This document shows, in pieces, positions 35,374 through 44,282 of a stretch of DNA of 64,000 nt. The stretch covers positions 124,001-188,000 of the forward strand of contig CAVOFV010000001.1 in assembly GCA_963695085.1 (NCBI GenBank). Direction: 5' to 3'. The first letter of the stretch is position 1, and each line of letters starts with the position of its first letter. The notes under the pieces are model-generated. The model saw nothing but the letters and a program-made list of their open reading frames with translations. It did not search any database and was not told the DNA's origin. Made by a program: the position numbers and the translations under genes. This stretch comes from SG8-30 sp963695085. GTDB lineage: Bacteria; Pseudomonadota; Gammaproteobacteria; Steroidobacterales; Steroidobacteraceae.

Positions 35374-36261
35374 TCACAGCCGGGCTGGCTTGCGCCTCCC
35401 CATCAGCGCCAGCGCGTTACCCGCCAGCAGCACGGCCAGCCCGACGAACGCGGGCAGGCTCCATCGGTACGCCTCGAAGGCCGTCGACACCAGCAGCGCC
35501 ACCACCGGGAACAGCACGCTGGTGTAGGACGCGCGCGCGGCGCCGATCCGCTTGATCAACGCAAGGTACAGCCCGAAGGCGACCGCGGTGCCGGCGATCG
35601 CCAGGTAGAGCAGCGAAGTCACATACGGCCACGAGGTGTCGAACTCGAGCGGCGAGCCGTTTGCCCAGGCGAGCACGGCCAGACTGATCGCGCCATACGT
35701 CATGCCGTAGGCATTGACGGTCAGGACCGGCAGCCCGCTGCCAGTGTTGCGCATTGCCGCCATGTTGCCGAAGGAGGCGATGAAGGTGGCGCACAGCATG
35801 AGCAGCGCGCCGTGCAGCACCGTCGTGTTGGCCGAAGCCGAACGGATTTCCGGCAGGAACAGCAGCGCGACGCCCAGCATGCCCGCGGTCGCCGCCACGA
35901 GCACCTGTCGCTCGATCGGATAGCCGAAGATGAGTCGCGCGTTGATCAGGTTCATGTAGATGATGCTGGTGAACAGAACCGCCACCAGGCCGCTGGTCAG
36001 GTACTGGGTGCTGAGGTACGTCAGCCAGTAGTTCACCGAAAACAACGTGACGCCCTGCAGCGCGACGTAGCCGTGATCGCGCCACGACAACCGCATCGGA
36101 CTGCGAACCAGGCGGGCGTACAGGAACAGGCAGCCCGCCGCCAGCGCGAACCGGTAGACCAGCGAGATCTCGGGCGCCACGACGCCGAGCTGGAACTTGA
36201 TGGCGTACCAGGTGGTGCCCCAGATCAGCACCACGATGGCGTAGATGAAGTAGACCGGCAT
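35374..36261 (-). CDS. EamA/DMT family transporter
   Basis: A 295-residue membrane protein with ten hydrophobic segments in two EamA repeats (YFIYAIVVLIWGTTWYAIKFQLG at the start and AYGMTYGAISLAVLAWANG as the start of the second half). The drug/metabolite transporter superfamily exports amino acids, nucleosides or other small metabolites. The start motif 'IWGTTWYAIKF' is typical. The C-terminus ends in a basic tail after ALMGRRKPARL. No substrate can be assigned. It stands between the SLC13-type gene and galU on the same strand with clear gaps on both sides. Confidence 0.85.
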   Translation of the reverse strand: MPVYFIYAIVVLIWGTTWYAIKFQLGVVAPEISLVYRFALAAGCLFLYARLVRSPMRLSWRDHGYVALQGVTLFSVNYWLTYLSTQYLTSGLVAVLFTSIIYMNLINARLIFGYPIERQVLVAATAGMLGVALLFLPEIRSASANTTVLHGALLMLCATFIASFGNMAAMRNTGSGLPVLTVNAYGMTYGAISLAVLAWANGSPLEFDTSWPYVTSLLYLAIAGTAVAFGLYLALIKRIGAARASYTSVLFPVVALLVSTAFEAYRWSLPAFVGLAVLLAGNALALMGRRKPARL

Positions 36262-36316
36262 CCGTGATTCCAGGCCGACTGCCGGCCGGGACCGCCCCCC
36301 GGCAAGCCGCGGGACC

Positions 36317-37207
36317 TCAGTCCCTGCGGCCGGCCACGAACTCGTTCAGGTAGTCGGCAAACTGACCGCCGAACTCCGGGTGCTGGAGTCCGAACTCGAC
36401 GGTCGCCTGCAGGTAGCCGAGCTTGCTGCCGCAGTCGAAGCGCTTGCCGTCGAAGCGGTAGGCGTGCACGGGCCCGTCGTCCAGCATCGCCGCAATCGCG
36501 TCCGTCAACTGGATCTCACCGCCCGCGCCGCGCCCGATGGCCTCGAGCTTGTCAAACACCGCCGGCATCAGGAGGTAGCGCCCTACCACGCCCAGGTCGG
36601 ATGGCGCGTCGGCCGGCTTCGGCTTCTCGATCATGCGGCGGATTCTCGCGATCTTGCCGTCGCCGCCCTCCGTCGCAACGATGCCGTAGCGATCAGTCTC
36701 GTGCGCCGCCACCTGCTGCACGCCGATGACACTGCCGCCGGTCGCCGCGTGCACCTCCGCCATCTGCCTGAGCACCGGCACCTCGGCGTGGATCAGGTCG
36801 TCGGCCAGGTGTACGAAGAACGGCTCGTTGCCGATCACGGGTCGTGCGCACAGCACCGCATGGCCGAGGCCGAGCGGTGCCGGCTGACGGATGTAGATGC
36901 ACGACGCCCAGCCCGGCAGGATCCCGCGCACTGTCTCGAGCAACTCATGCTTGCCCTGCGCGAGCAACGCGGCCTCGAGCTCGGAGTCCGTGTCGAAGTG
37001 ATCCTCGATGGCCCGCTTCGAGCTGCCGGTGATGAAGATCAGGCTGCGCGCCCCTGCGGCGAGCGCCTCCTCGACCGCATACTGGATCAGCGGCTTGTCG
37101 ACAATCGGCAGCATTTCCTTCGGACTGGCCTTGGTGGCCGGCAGGAAGCGCGTGCCGCGCCCGGCAACGGGGAATACTGCCGAACGGATCGGTGCGGAAC
37201 CGGCCAC
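36317..37207 (-). CDS. galU: UTP-glucose-1-phosphate uridylyltransferase
   Basis: A 296-residue nucleotidyltransferase that makes UDP-glucose from UTP and glucose 1-phosphate, for exopolysaccharide, LPS core and osmoregulated glucans. The sequence has the family start AVFPVAGRGTRFLPATKASPKEMLPIVDKPLIQYAVEEA, the metal/UTP segment HAVLCARPVIGNEPFFVHLADDLI, and the sugar-binding segments MIEKPKPADAPSDLGVVGRYLL and GEIQLTDAI. The start is GTG at 37207 with GGGAGG four to five bases upstream; a TTG further up is possible. The gene is on its own between the EamA transporter and the ComEA-like gene. Confidence 0.95.
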   Translation of the reverse strand: MAGSAPIRSAVFPVAGRGTRFLPATKASPKEMLPIVDKPLIQYAVEEALAAGARSLIFITGSSKRAIEDHFDTDSELEAALLAQGKHELLETVRGILPGWASCIYIRQPAPLGLGHAVLCARPVIGNEPFFVHLADDLIHAEVPVLRQMAEVHAATGGSVIGVQQVAAHETDRYGIVATEGGDGKIARIRRMIEKPKPADAPSDLGVVGRYLLMPAVFDKLEAIGRGAGGEIQLTDAIAAMLDDGPVHAYRFDGKRFDCGSKLGYLQATVEFGLQHPEFGGQFADYLNEFVAGRRD

Positions 37208-37301
37208 GTGACCTCCCGATACCTGCAATGAAGCCAGGTTCGATCATACCGGAGGAACGCCGTGCCGGTCCGCACCTCTCGATCGGGTCCGGCCGCCTCC
37301 T

Positions 37302-37583
37302 TCAGTCCGCCTGCCTGGCGGCGTCGAAGCGCAGGTTGGCCTTGTTGAGCTCCACCGTCTTCTTGCCGATCCCCTTGACCCGGGCGAGGTCGTCGGCGTT
37401 CTTGAACGGGCCGTTCGCCTTGCGGTAGTTCACGATCGCCTCCGCCTTGGCCATCCCGATCCCGTCAAGTTCCTTGGCGATGGTCTTGGCATCCGCCGTA
37501 TTGACGTTGACGGGCCCGGCGAGGACGACCGGCGCGAACAGCATCGCGGCCAGCAGGGCCGCACTCATTCCCTTGAGGTTCAT
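37302..37583 (-). CDS. ComEA-like exported helix-hairpin-helix protein
   Basis: A 93-residue periplasmic protein. A signal peptide (MNLKGMSAALLAAMLFAPVVLAG, cut near residue 22) is followed by a ComEA-type double helix-hairpin-helix domain: VNVNTADAKTIAKELDGIGMAKAEAIVNYRKANGPFKNADDLARVKGIGKKTVELN. Such proteins bind double-stranded DNA in the periplasm and help pull it in during natural transformation. The start ATG has AAGGAGA upstream. It lies between lapB and galU on the same strand. Together with the pilin remnant near 16.6 kb it points to an organism that has or had type IV pilus-linked DNA uptake. Confidence 0.88.
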   Translation of the reverse strand: MNLKGMSAALLAAMLFAPVVLAGPVNVNTADAKTIAKELDGIGMAKAEAIVNYRKANGPFKNADDLARVKGIGKKTVELNKANLRFDAARQAD

Positions 37584-37693
37584 CTGTTGAGTCTCCTTCT
37601 CGACGCGCGCGGCGCCCATCGCCGCGCCCGACGTGCACGCTAGCGCGGCGCGCCCCGGACCGGGGTGCGCCTTAGTCGCGCGAACGCGGAGAA

Positions 37694-38884
37694 TCAGTGC
37701 TGCGCCGTCTGGCTGGCGTCGAGTGCGGCCACCAGGTCGAAGCGGGTCAGCGGCCGCTGGCTGTCCCAGGTCTTGCAGGCGGGGCACTGCCAGAAGTGGC
37801 CGGTACTGGAAAAGCCGCACTCGCTGCACCGGTAGCGCGGTGTCGTGGCCGCCAGCCGGCGCAGCACCGCCGCCAGCTGCTCAACCGCGCGGACGTCCAG
37901 TGCAGCCGGATCGCGGCCCAGTGCGCGTATCAGGCCGGCCAGCGTGTCGTCGGACTCGAACATGCGGCGCACCAGCGCCTGCAGCGACGGGAAGTCCAGC
38001 GCATCGTTGACGATCGCCGCAAATGCCATTTCCGCCTCGCCATCCGGCCGCGACGCCACGACCTGCTGCACCAGCCGGTCGCCGTCCTCGCCGGCCGCGC
38101 GCGCCAGCCTGGCCAGGCGCGGCAGCACCTCGACGATCAGCCCCGCGTCCTGCTGGACCACGCCCACCAGCAGGCGCACGGCCAGCGCCGCATCGCCCTG
38201 TTCCACGGCGATGTCGGCGCGGATCAGCGCGCTGCGCGGAAAACGGCGTTGCCCGGTCCGGGCCAGGCGTAACGCGGCGATCGCCTCGTCGTGCTGGCCG
38301 AGTTGCCGCGCGGCCTCGGCCAGTTCGCAGCGGTAGTGGGCCAGCGCCTTTTCCTGGGCCGGCCGCCCGACCTTGGCCAACTGCTCGTGCAGCAGGATGG
38401 CTCGCGGCCAGTCACGCTCGGTCTCGTAGATCCTGATCAGGTAACGCATCGCCGCCATGCGGTGACCGCCCGCCTTGGCCAGGTCCTCGAGGATCTTCTC
38501 GGCACGGTCCAGCAGCCCGGCGCGCAGGTAGTCCTGGGCGAGCGCATGCAGCGCCTGCTCGCGCTGTGCCGGCTCGAGCGCCGTCCGGTTGATGATGTTC
38601 TGGTGAATGCGGATGGCGCGGTCCACCTCGCCGCGGCGCCGATACAGGCTGCCCAGCGCGAAATGCGTCTCCACCGTGTCACCGTCCACCTCGGCCGCGC
38701 GCAGGAAGGCCTCCAGGGCGCGGTCGGGCTGCTCGTTGACCAGGAAATTGACGCCTGCCAGGTAATTGGTGCGCAGGTTTTCCGCGCCAAGCGCGCCTGG
38801 CCGGGGCCGGCGCGACGCATAGAAGCCGATGGCCCCGCCCAGCAGCATGAGGCCGAGCAGCACCCACGGGGACTCGATGCTCAT
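37694..38884 (-). CDS. lapB: Lipopolysaccharide assembly protein B
   Basis: A 396-residue inner-membrane anchored protein (YciM/LapB) that controls LPS synthesis by presenting LpxC to FtsH for degradation. It has one N-terminal membrane helix (WVLLGLMLLGGAIGFYA), then a run of TPR repeats facing the cytoplasm (LAGVNFLVNEQPDRALEAFL, THFALGSLYRRRGEVDRAIRIHQNI and others, about residues 40-330) and a C-terminal rubredoxin-like metal site with two CxxC knuckles (CSECGF and CPACKTW, about residues 355-372). The length is typical. It follows ihfB by 51 bases; lapA, which usually sits between them, is absent. Confidence 0.94.
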   Translation of the reverse strand: MSIESPWVLLGLMLLGGAIGFYASRRPRPGALGAENLRTNYLAGVNFLVNEQPDRALEAFLRAAEVDGDTVETHFALGSLYRRRGEVDRAIRIHQNIINRTALEPAQREQALHALAQDYLRAGLLDRAEKILEDLAKAGGHRMAAMRYLIRIYETERDWPRAILLHEQLAKVGRPAQEKALAHYRCELAEAARQLGQHDEAIAALRLARTGQRRFPRSALIRADIAVEQGDAALAVRLLVGVVQQDAGLIVEVLPRLARLARAAGEDGDRLVQQVVASRPDGEAEMAFAAIVNDALDFPSLQALVRRMFESDDTLAGLIRALGRDPAALDVRAVEQLAAVLRRLAATTPRYRCSECGFSSTGHFWQCPACKTWDSQRPLTRFDLVAALDASQTAQH

Positions 38885-38935
38885 GCGCCTGTGGTCCCGG
38901 GCCTGGCTACCGCCGATGCAGGAGCACGGCGCGAA

Positions 38936-39238
38936 TCAGTTCCGGATCGGGTGAATCTGGCCTTCGTTGACCCGCTCCCGCAGGTCCTTGCCGGGCTTGA
39001 AGTGCGGCACGAACTTGCCTGCCAGGGCGACCGCCTCGCCGGTTTTCGGATTGCGGCCCTGCCGCGGCGGCCGGAAGTGCAGCGAGAAACTGCCGAACCC
39101 GCGGATCTCGATGCGCTGTCCGTTGGCCAGCGCATCGCTCATGATCTCAAGCATCTGCTTGACCGCCAGCTCGATGTCCTTGGCCGGCAGGTGCTTTTGC
39201 TTGGCGGCGATGATCTCGATCAATTCGGACTTGGTCAT
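38936..39238 (-). CDS. ihfB: Integration host factor subunit beta
   Basis: A 100-residue partner of IhfA in the heterodimeric DNA-bending protein IHF. It starts MTKSELIEIIAAKQKHLPAKDIELAVKQMLE and has the GFGSFSLHFRPPRQGRNPKTGEAVAL arm with the intercalating proline and a FKPGKDLRERVN end. It follows rpsA by about 90 bases, the conserved order in Gammaproteobacteria. Confidence 0.97.
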   Translation of the reverse strand: MTKSELIEIIAAKQKHLPAKDIELAVKQMLEIMSDALANGQRIEIRGFGSFSLHFRPPRQGRNPKTGEAVALAGKFVPHFKPGKDLRERVNEGQIHPIRN

Positions 39239-39329
39239 GGAAGCGCCCGTATGGTCCTGGTCATTCGTCCCGACGTTTCAGGTCCGGCACGGCGCCGCCC
39301 TGCGGGGCGGCGCCGCGAGTCCTGGCCGC

Positions 39330-40997
39330 CTACTGCCCGGAGATCTGCTCCTTCAGCAGGTCGCCAAGCGTCGTCCCGCCGGCGTCGCCGCCGCGGTACT
39401 GCTCGACAGCCTCGGCCTCTTCGTAAGCATCCTTGGCCTTGATGGACAGCGTGATCGCGCGGCTCTTGCGGTCCACGCCGATGAAGCGCGCCTCGATCTC
39501 GTCGCCCACCTTCAGCACCGAGCGCGCGTCCTCGACGCGGTCCCGGGCCAGCTCCGATGCACGCAGGCTGCCTTCGATCCCGTTGCCGAGGTCGATCAGC
39601 GCGCCGCGCGCGTCCACTTCCGTCACGGTACCCTTGACCATGCTGCCCTTCGGATGCTCGGCCAGGTAGCCGGAGAACGGGTCCTTGGCCAGCTGCTTGA
39701 TGCCGAGCGAGATGCGCTCGCGCTCGGGGTCGATGGACAGCACCAGTGCCTCCACTTCCTGGCCCTTCTGGTAGTCGCGCACGGCTTCTTCGCCGGGGCG
39801 CTCCCAGGAGATGTCCGAAAGATGGACGAGGCCATCGATGCCGCCCGACAGGCCAATGAAGATGCCGAAGTCGGTGATGGACTTGATCTGGCCGCTGACG
39901 CGGTCGTTGCGGTTGAATGACTCGCCGAACTCACGCCAGGGATTCGCCTTGCACTGCTTGAGGCCCAGCGAGATGCGCCGGCGTTCCTCGTCAATGTCCA
40001 GCACCATGACCTCGACTTCCTCGCCGACATTGACGACCTTGGCAGGATTGACGTTCTTGTTGGTCCAGTCCATTTCCGAGACGTGCACCAGGCCTTCGAC
40101 GCCCTCCTCGATCTCGACGAAGCAGCCGTAGTCCGCGATGTTGGTGACCTTGCCGAACAGCCGGGTGTTTGGCGGATAGCGCCGGCCGATGGCCTGCCAC
40201 GGGTCCGCGCCCAGCTGCTTGATGCCCAGCGATACGCGCTGGCGCTCGCGATCGAACTTGAGGATGCGCACCTCGATCTCGTCGCCGACCTTGACCACCT
40301 CCGACGGATGCTTGACGCGCTTCCACGCCATGTCGGTGATGTGCAGCAGGCCGTCGATCCCGCCGAGGTCCACGAACGCGCCATAATCCGTGAGGTTCTT
40401 GACCACGCCCTTCACGGCATCGCCTTCCTTCAGGCTGTCCAGCAGCGCGGCACGCTCGGCGCTGTACTCCTGCTCGACGACGGCGCGGCGCGAGACCACG
40501 ACGTTGTTGCGCTTCTGGTCGAGCTTGATGACCTTGAACTCGAGCGGCTTGCCTTCGAGATAGGACGGGTCGCGAACCGGCCGTACGTCCACCAGGGAGC
40601 CCGGCAGGAATGCGCGCACATTGTCGATTTCTACGGTGAAGCCACCCTTGACGCGGCCGTTGATCACGCCCGTGATGACCTGATCGCTTTCGAACGCGGT
40701 CTCGAGCATGGTCCAGGTGCGGGCCCGCTTGGCCTTCTCCCGGGACAGACGCGTTGCGCCTGAGCCGTCTTCCACGGCCTCCAGCGCGACCTCGACCTGG
40801 TCGCCGACGGCCACCTCGATTTCACCGCTCTCGTTCTTGAACTGGTCCGTCGGGATGACCGCCTCGGACTTGAGGCCGGCGCTGACGATGACCACGTCCG
40901 GCGACACGCTGACGACGGTGGCGGTGAGGATCTGGCCCGGCTTGATCTGCTGGCTGGCCAGGCTTTCTTCAAACAGTTCGGCAAAAGTTTCAGTCAT
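39330..40997 (-). CDS. rpsA: 30S ribosomal protein S1
   Basis: A 555-residue ribosomal protein with six S1 (OB-fold) domains that unfolds and docks mRNA on the 30S subunit. The domains are seen as repeated 'G-x-V-x3-G-x-F-V-x-[IL]-x-G-[IV]-x-G-[LF]-V-H-x-S' motifs, for example GAFVDLGGIDGLLHITDMAWKR, GCFVEIEEGVEGLVHVSEMDW and GIFIGLSGGIDGLVHLSDISWE. The first two domains (ribosome binding) are more divergent, as usual. The ATG before TETFAELFEESL has no Shine-Dalgarno motif (CCTCCGATATCAACAACCAAC precedes it in parts), which is also the known state of rpsA in other Gammaproteobacteria, where S1 regulates its own translation through leader structure. Confidence 0.96.
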   Translation of the reverse strand: MTETFAELFEESLASQQIKPGQILTATVVSVSPDVVIVSAGLKSEAVIPTDQFKNESGEIEVAVGDQVEVALEAVEDGSGATRLSREKAKRARTWTMLETAFESDQVITGVINGRVKGGFTVEIDNVRAFLPGSLVDVRPVRDPSYLEGKPLEFKVIKLDQKRNNVVVSRRAVVEQEYSAERAALLDSLKEGDAVKGVVKNLTDYGAFVDLGGIDGLLHITDMAWKRVKHPSEVVKVGDEIEVRILKFDRERQRVSLGIKQLGADPWQAIGRRYPPNTRLFGKVTNIADYGCFVEIEEGVEGLVHVSEMDWTNKNVNPAKVVNVGEEVEVMVLDIDEERRRISLGLKQCKANPWREFGESFNRNDRVSGQIKSITDFGIFIGLSGGIDGLVHLSDISWERPGEEAVRDYQKGQEVEALVLSIDPERERISLGIKQLAKDPFSGYLAEHPKGSMVKGTVTEVDARGALIDLGNGIEGSLRASELARDRVEDARSVLKVGDEIEARFIGVDRKSRAITLSIKAKDAYEEAEAVEQYRGGDAGGTTLGDLLKEQISGQ

Positions 40998-41127
40998 GTT
41001 GGTTGTTGATATCGGAGGCCGTGCGGCCTCGGTCCCGTTTGATGTGCCTCGCAGCGTCCTGCCACGGAGGGTTTCATTGACAACGGCGCCCGCTCCCTGG
41101 GCCGCCGACCTGCCGGACGATCCCGGC

Positions 41128-41817
41128 TCACTCCTTTCGTCCCGCGCCAGGCAGGCGTTCCTGCGCCAGCGCCAGTACCCTGCCCACCACTGCATCGATG
41201 TCCATGGACGTGGTGTCCAGAACGACCGCGTCCGCACAGGCTACGAGCGGCGCTACCCTGCGGGTCGCGTCGCGCCGGTCCCGCTCGTCTATCTCGGCGG
41301 AAAGGGCGGCGAGGTTAACACCTAATCCCTTCTCCTTCAACTGCTTATGGCGCCTCAGGGCCCTCTCTTGCGGGCTGGCGGTCAGGAATACTTTGAGCCC
41401 GGCATCGGGGAACACCACGGAGCCCATGTCGCGGCCGTCGGCGACCAGGCCGGGGAGCTGCATGAACCGCCGCTGGCGCCCCATCAGGGCCGTCCGGATG
41501 GCCGGCCAGGCCGCCACCCGTGAGGCGGCAGCGCCGCTCTCCTCGCTGCGCAGCTCACCGCTGACGTCGCCACCGTCGAGCAGGACCCGCTCCTCGCCCT
41601 TGGCGTCCACCTCGAACCGGATATCCAGCGCGGCCGCGATGGCCGCATGGCCCGCCTCATCGGCCGGGGCCAGCCCCGCCCGCTTGCCGGCCAGCGCGAC
41701 CAGCCGGTACAGCGCACCGCTGTCGAGCAGGTGCCAGCCCAGTGCCGCGGCCACGCGCCGGCTCACGGTGCCCTTGCCCGAGCCGCTGGGACCGTCGATG
41801 GCGATGACCGGTATCAC
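41128..41817 (-). CDS. cmk: Cytidylate kinase
   Basis: A 229-residue nucleoside monophosphate kinase that phosphorylates CMP and dCMP with ATP. It begins with the P-loop AIDGPSGSGKGTVSRRVA, has LDSGALYRLVAL for base binding, VADGRDMGSVVFPDAGLKVFLTAS and the lid arginines in RDRRDATRRVAPLV. The length is typical. The start is GTG, 3 bases after the aroA stop, so the two are coupled. It is followed by rpsA at 131 bases, as is conserved. Confidence 0.95.
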   Translation of the reverse strand: MIPVIAIDGPSGSGKGTVSRRVAAALGWHLLDSGALYRLVALAGKRAGLAPADEAGHAAIAAALDIRFEVDAKGEERVLLDGGDVSGELRSEESGAAASRVAAWPAIRTALMGRQRRFMQLPGLVADGRDMGSVVFPDAGLKVFLTASPQERALRRHKQLKEKGLGVNLAALSAEIDERDRRDATRRVAPLVACADAVVLDTTSMDIDAVVGRVLALAQERLPGAGRKE

Positions 41818-41820
41818 GAC

Positions 41821-43137
41821 TCAATTCTCCTCGACCAGCCCGAGCCCAATGCTGCCAGCCGCCTGAGCAAAACCCGGGAACGAGGTCTCGACATTGGCCA
41901 CGTCGAGGATCCGTAACGGACCGTCGGCCCGCAAAGCGGCGATCGCAAAGGACATCGCCACCCGATGGTCGCCGCGGCTGTTGACCGTGCCGCGCGACAG
42001 GCCCCCGCCGCGGATGCGCAGGCCATCCGGCGCCGTGTCGACCCGAACGCCCAGCGCGGCGAGGCCGTCTGCCATGGCCGCAATGCGGTCGGTCTCCTTG
42101 ACGCGCAGTTCCGCCGCGCCGCGAACCACGGTTTCCCCCCCGGCCAGCGCCGCCGCGATGAACAGCGCGGGCAGCTCGTCGATGGTCCTCGGCACCAGTT
42201 CCCGCGGCAGCTCGATCCCGTGCAGGACCGCCGGCTGCACGCGCAGGTCGGCCACCGGCTCGTCGCCCCACACGCGGCGGTTGACCAGCACGATGTCCGC
42301 GCCCATCAATGCGAGCGCGTCCAGCAGCCCGGTGCGGGTCGGGTTCACGCCAACGTCCTTGATGAGCAGCGGCGCCCGCCCCGCCACCACGCCCGCCACC
42401 ACGAAGAAAGCCGCCGAGGAGAAGTCGCCCGGCACGTCGACCCGGCACCCCCGCAGCGGGCGCGGCCGCAGCGAGACCGTCAGGCCATCGCAGTCGATGT
42501 CGGCGCCGAAGCAACGCAGCAGGCGCTCGGTGTGATCGCGGGTCACGGCCCGCTCGGCGATTTCCGTGGCGCCGCGCGCGTAGAGCCCGGCCAGCAGCAG
42601 GGCCGACTTGACCTGCGCACTGGGGACCTCGAGCTCGTGTCGCATGCCCTGCAAAGTGCGGCCGCCGCGAATTGCCAATGGCGGGCAGCCGCCCGCGGTC
42701 TCGATCGCGGCACCCATGCGGCGCAACGGCTGCGCAACGCGTTCCATCGGCCGCCGCATCAGGGACTCGTCGCCCACGAGCACCGAATCGAACGCCTGCC
42801 CCGCCAGCAGGCCGGCCAGCAGGCGCATGCCGGTGCCGGCATTGCCGAGATCCAGGTCCGCCGGCGGCGGGCGCAGGCCGTCCCGGCCAGCGCCGCGCAC
42901 GATGACCGGCCCACGCGCCGGGCACTCGATGGTCACGCCGAGCGCACGCAGCGCCGCCAGCGTCGCCAGGCAGTCCGCGCCGTGCAGGAAGCCCCCGATT
43001 TCCGTGTCGCCGTCCGCCACGGCGCCAAGTATCAGCGCCCGGTGCGAGATGGACTTGTCGCCCGGCACCGCAAGCTCGCCGCCGCCGCCGCCCGGCCGGG
43101 CAATCCAGGCGCGCCGACCTGCAGCTGCGGCAATCAG
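41821..43137 (-). CDS. aroA: EPSP synthase with a probable CTG start
   Basis: A 438-residue 5-enolpyruvylshikimate-3-phosphate synthase of the shikimate pathway. It has the substrate motif VPGDKSISHRALILGA, then GNAGTGMRLLAGLLAG (PEP and phosphate binding), VKSALLLAGLYARG, and RVKETDRIAAMADGL near the end; the variant GTGMRLL is that of the Xanthomonadales-type enzyme. The start is unusual: in this frame no ATG, GTG or TTG lies between a GTG 133 bases inside pheA and the conserved WIARPG start. The expected position carries CTG (43137), which overlaps the pheA stop as CTGA, or the next codon ATT. The start is therefore an inference from the alignment position. Confidence 0.9.
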   Translation of the reverse strand: MIAAAAGRRAWIARPGGGGGELAVPGDKSISHRALILGAVADGDTEIGGFLHGADCLATLAALRALGVTIECPARGPVIVRGAGRDGLRPPPADLDLGNAGTGMRLLAGLLAGQAFDSVLVGDESLMRRPMERVAQPLRRMGAAIETAGGCPPLAIRGGRTLQGMRHELEVPSAQVKSALLLAGLYARGATEIAERAVTRDHTERLLRCFGADIDCDGLTVSLRPRPLRGCRVDVPGDFSSAAFFVVAGVVAGRAPLLIKDVGVNPTRTGLLDALALMGADIVLVNRRVWGDEPVADLRVQPAVLHGIELPRELVPRTIDELPALFIAAALAGGETVVRGAAELRVKETDRIAAMADGLAALGVRVDTAPDGLRIRGGGLSRGTVNSRGDHRVAMSFAIAALRADGPLRILDVANVETSFPGFAQAAGSIGLGLVEEN

Positions 43138-44282
43138 AGGATGGCCTTCGGGTAGGAGCCGAGCACGCGAAACAGCGAGGCCCGCCGCTTCAGTTCGGCG
43201 AGCGCCGCTGCCACCGGCGGGTCGTCGGCATGGCCCTCGACGTCGATGAAGAAGATATAGTCCCACTTGCGGCGCCGTGAAGGTCTCGACTCGATGCGGG
43301 TCATGCTGATGGCGTTTTCCGCGAGCGGCTCGAGCAACCGGTGCAGGGCCCCCGGCGCATCCGTGTGGCCGGCCGAGACGAGCAGCGTCGTCTTGTCACG
43401 CCCGCTCGGACGGAACACCTGACCGCCCGTGACCAGGAACCGGGTCGTGTTGTCGTGATAATCCTCGATGTCGGCGACCAGCACGCCCAAGCCGTACACC
43501 TCTGCCGCCGCCTGCGGGCCAATCGCGGCCGTACCCTGCTCGTCGCGGGCCCGCCGCGCGCCCTCGGCGTTGCTGGCGACCGGCACCCGGTCGACCAGCG
43601 GCAGGTGCTCATCCAGCCACAGCCGGCACTGCGCCAGCGACTGCTGGTGCGCGCAGACGCGCTGCACGTCCTGCAGCGAACTCATCCGGCCGACCAGGTA
43701 CTGGCGGATGCGCATTTCCACTTCGCCGCAGATGTGCAAGGGCGATACGAGGAAGCGGTCCAGCGTGTGGGTGACCGTACCCTCCGTCGAGTTTTCGATC
43801 GGCACGACTCCGAAATCCGCCGCGCCCGCCTCCACCTCGTGGAACACCTCTTCGATGGAAGGCAGCGCCAGCGCACGAACCGAGTGACCGAACTGCTTGT
43901 AGACCGCCTGTTGCGTGAACGTGCCCTCCGGACCGAGAAACGCCACCTTCAGCGGCTCCTGTTGGGCCAGGCATGCGGACATGATCTCGCGGAACAGCCG
44001 TACGATTTCCTCGTCGCGCAGTGGTCCCTGATTGCGTTCCATCGCCTGATGCAACACTTCCGCTTCGCGCTCGGGCCGGTAGAAATCAACGGTGTGGCCG
44101 TCGCCGTGCTTGGAAATTCCCACCCGTTGCGCGAAGCGGGCGCGCTCGTTGAGAAGGTCCTGCAACTGCGCGTCTATCTGGTCGATGCGCTCGCGGATTC
44201 CCGCGATCTCGGCTGGATTGGGCCGCGTCGCAGGTTTGGCTCGCGGCGTCTTGCGCGGCCGTGCCGGTTTCTTGCCGCTCAT
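43134..44282 (-). CDS. pheA: Chorismate mutase / prephenate dehydratase (P-protein)
   Basis: A 382-residue bifunctional enzyme that turns chorismate into prephenate and then phenylpyruvate for phenylalanine synthesis. Residues about 25-105 form the AroQ chorismate mutase (IRERIDQIDAQLQDLLNERARFAQRVG ... REIMSACLAQQ). The prephenate dehydratase follows (VAFLGPEGTFTQQAVYKQFG, PIENSTEGTVTHTLDRF, with the conserved TRF at NTTRFLV). The C-terminal ACT domain has the feedback motif TRIESRPSRRRKWDYIFFID. The ATG overlaps the serC stop as ATGA. The first 20 residues are basic and proline-rich (KKPARPRKTPRAKPATRP), which is longer than in most homologues. Confidence 0.96.
   Translation of the reverse strand: MSGKKPARPRKTPRAKPATRPNPAEIAGIRERIDQIDAQLQDLLNERARFAQRVGISKHGDGHTVDFYRPEREAEVLHQAMERNQGPLRDEEIVRLFREIMSACLAQQEPLKVAFLGPEGTFTQQAVYKQFGHSVRALALPSIEEVFHEVEAGAADFGVVPIENSTEGTVTHTLDRFLVSPLHICGEVEMRIRQYLVGRMSSLQDVQRVCAHQQSLAQCRLWLDEHLPLVDRVPVASNAEGARRARDEQGTAAIGPQAAAEVYGLGVLVADIEDYHDNTTRFLVTGGQVFRPSGRDKTTLLVSAGHTDAPGALHRLLEPLAENAISMTRIESRPSRRRKWDYIFFIDVEGHADDPPVAAALAELKRRASLFRVLGSYPKAIL

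Noticed and set aside
40998..41237. N-terminal extension of ribosomal protein S1
   Set aside because: It overlaps cmk in another frame and has no similarity to S1; the known S1 N-terminus starts at 40997.
43138..43266. GTG start of aroA 133 bases inside pheA
   Set aside because: It would add 43 Arg/Gly-rich residues that do not look like any EPSP synthase N-terminus, and would need an unusually long overlap.
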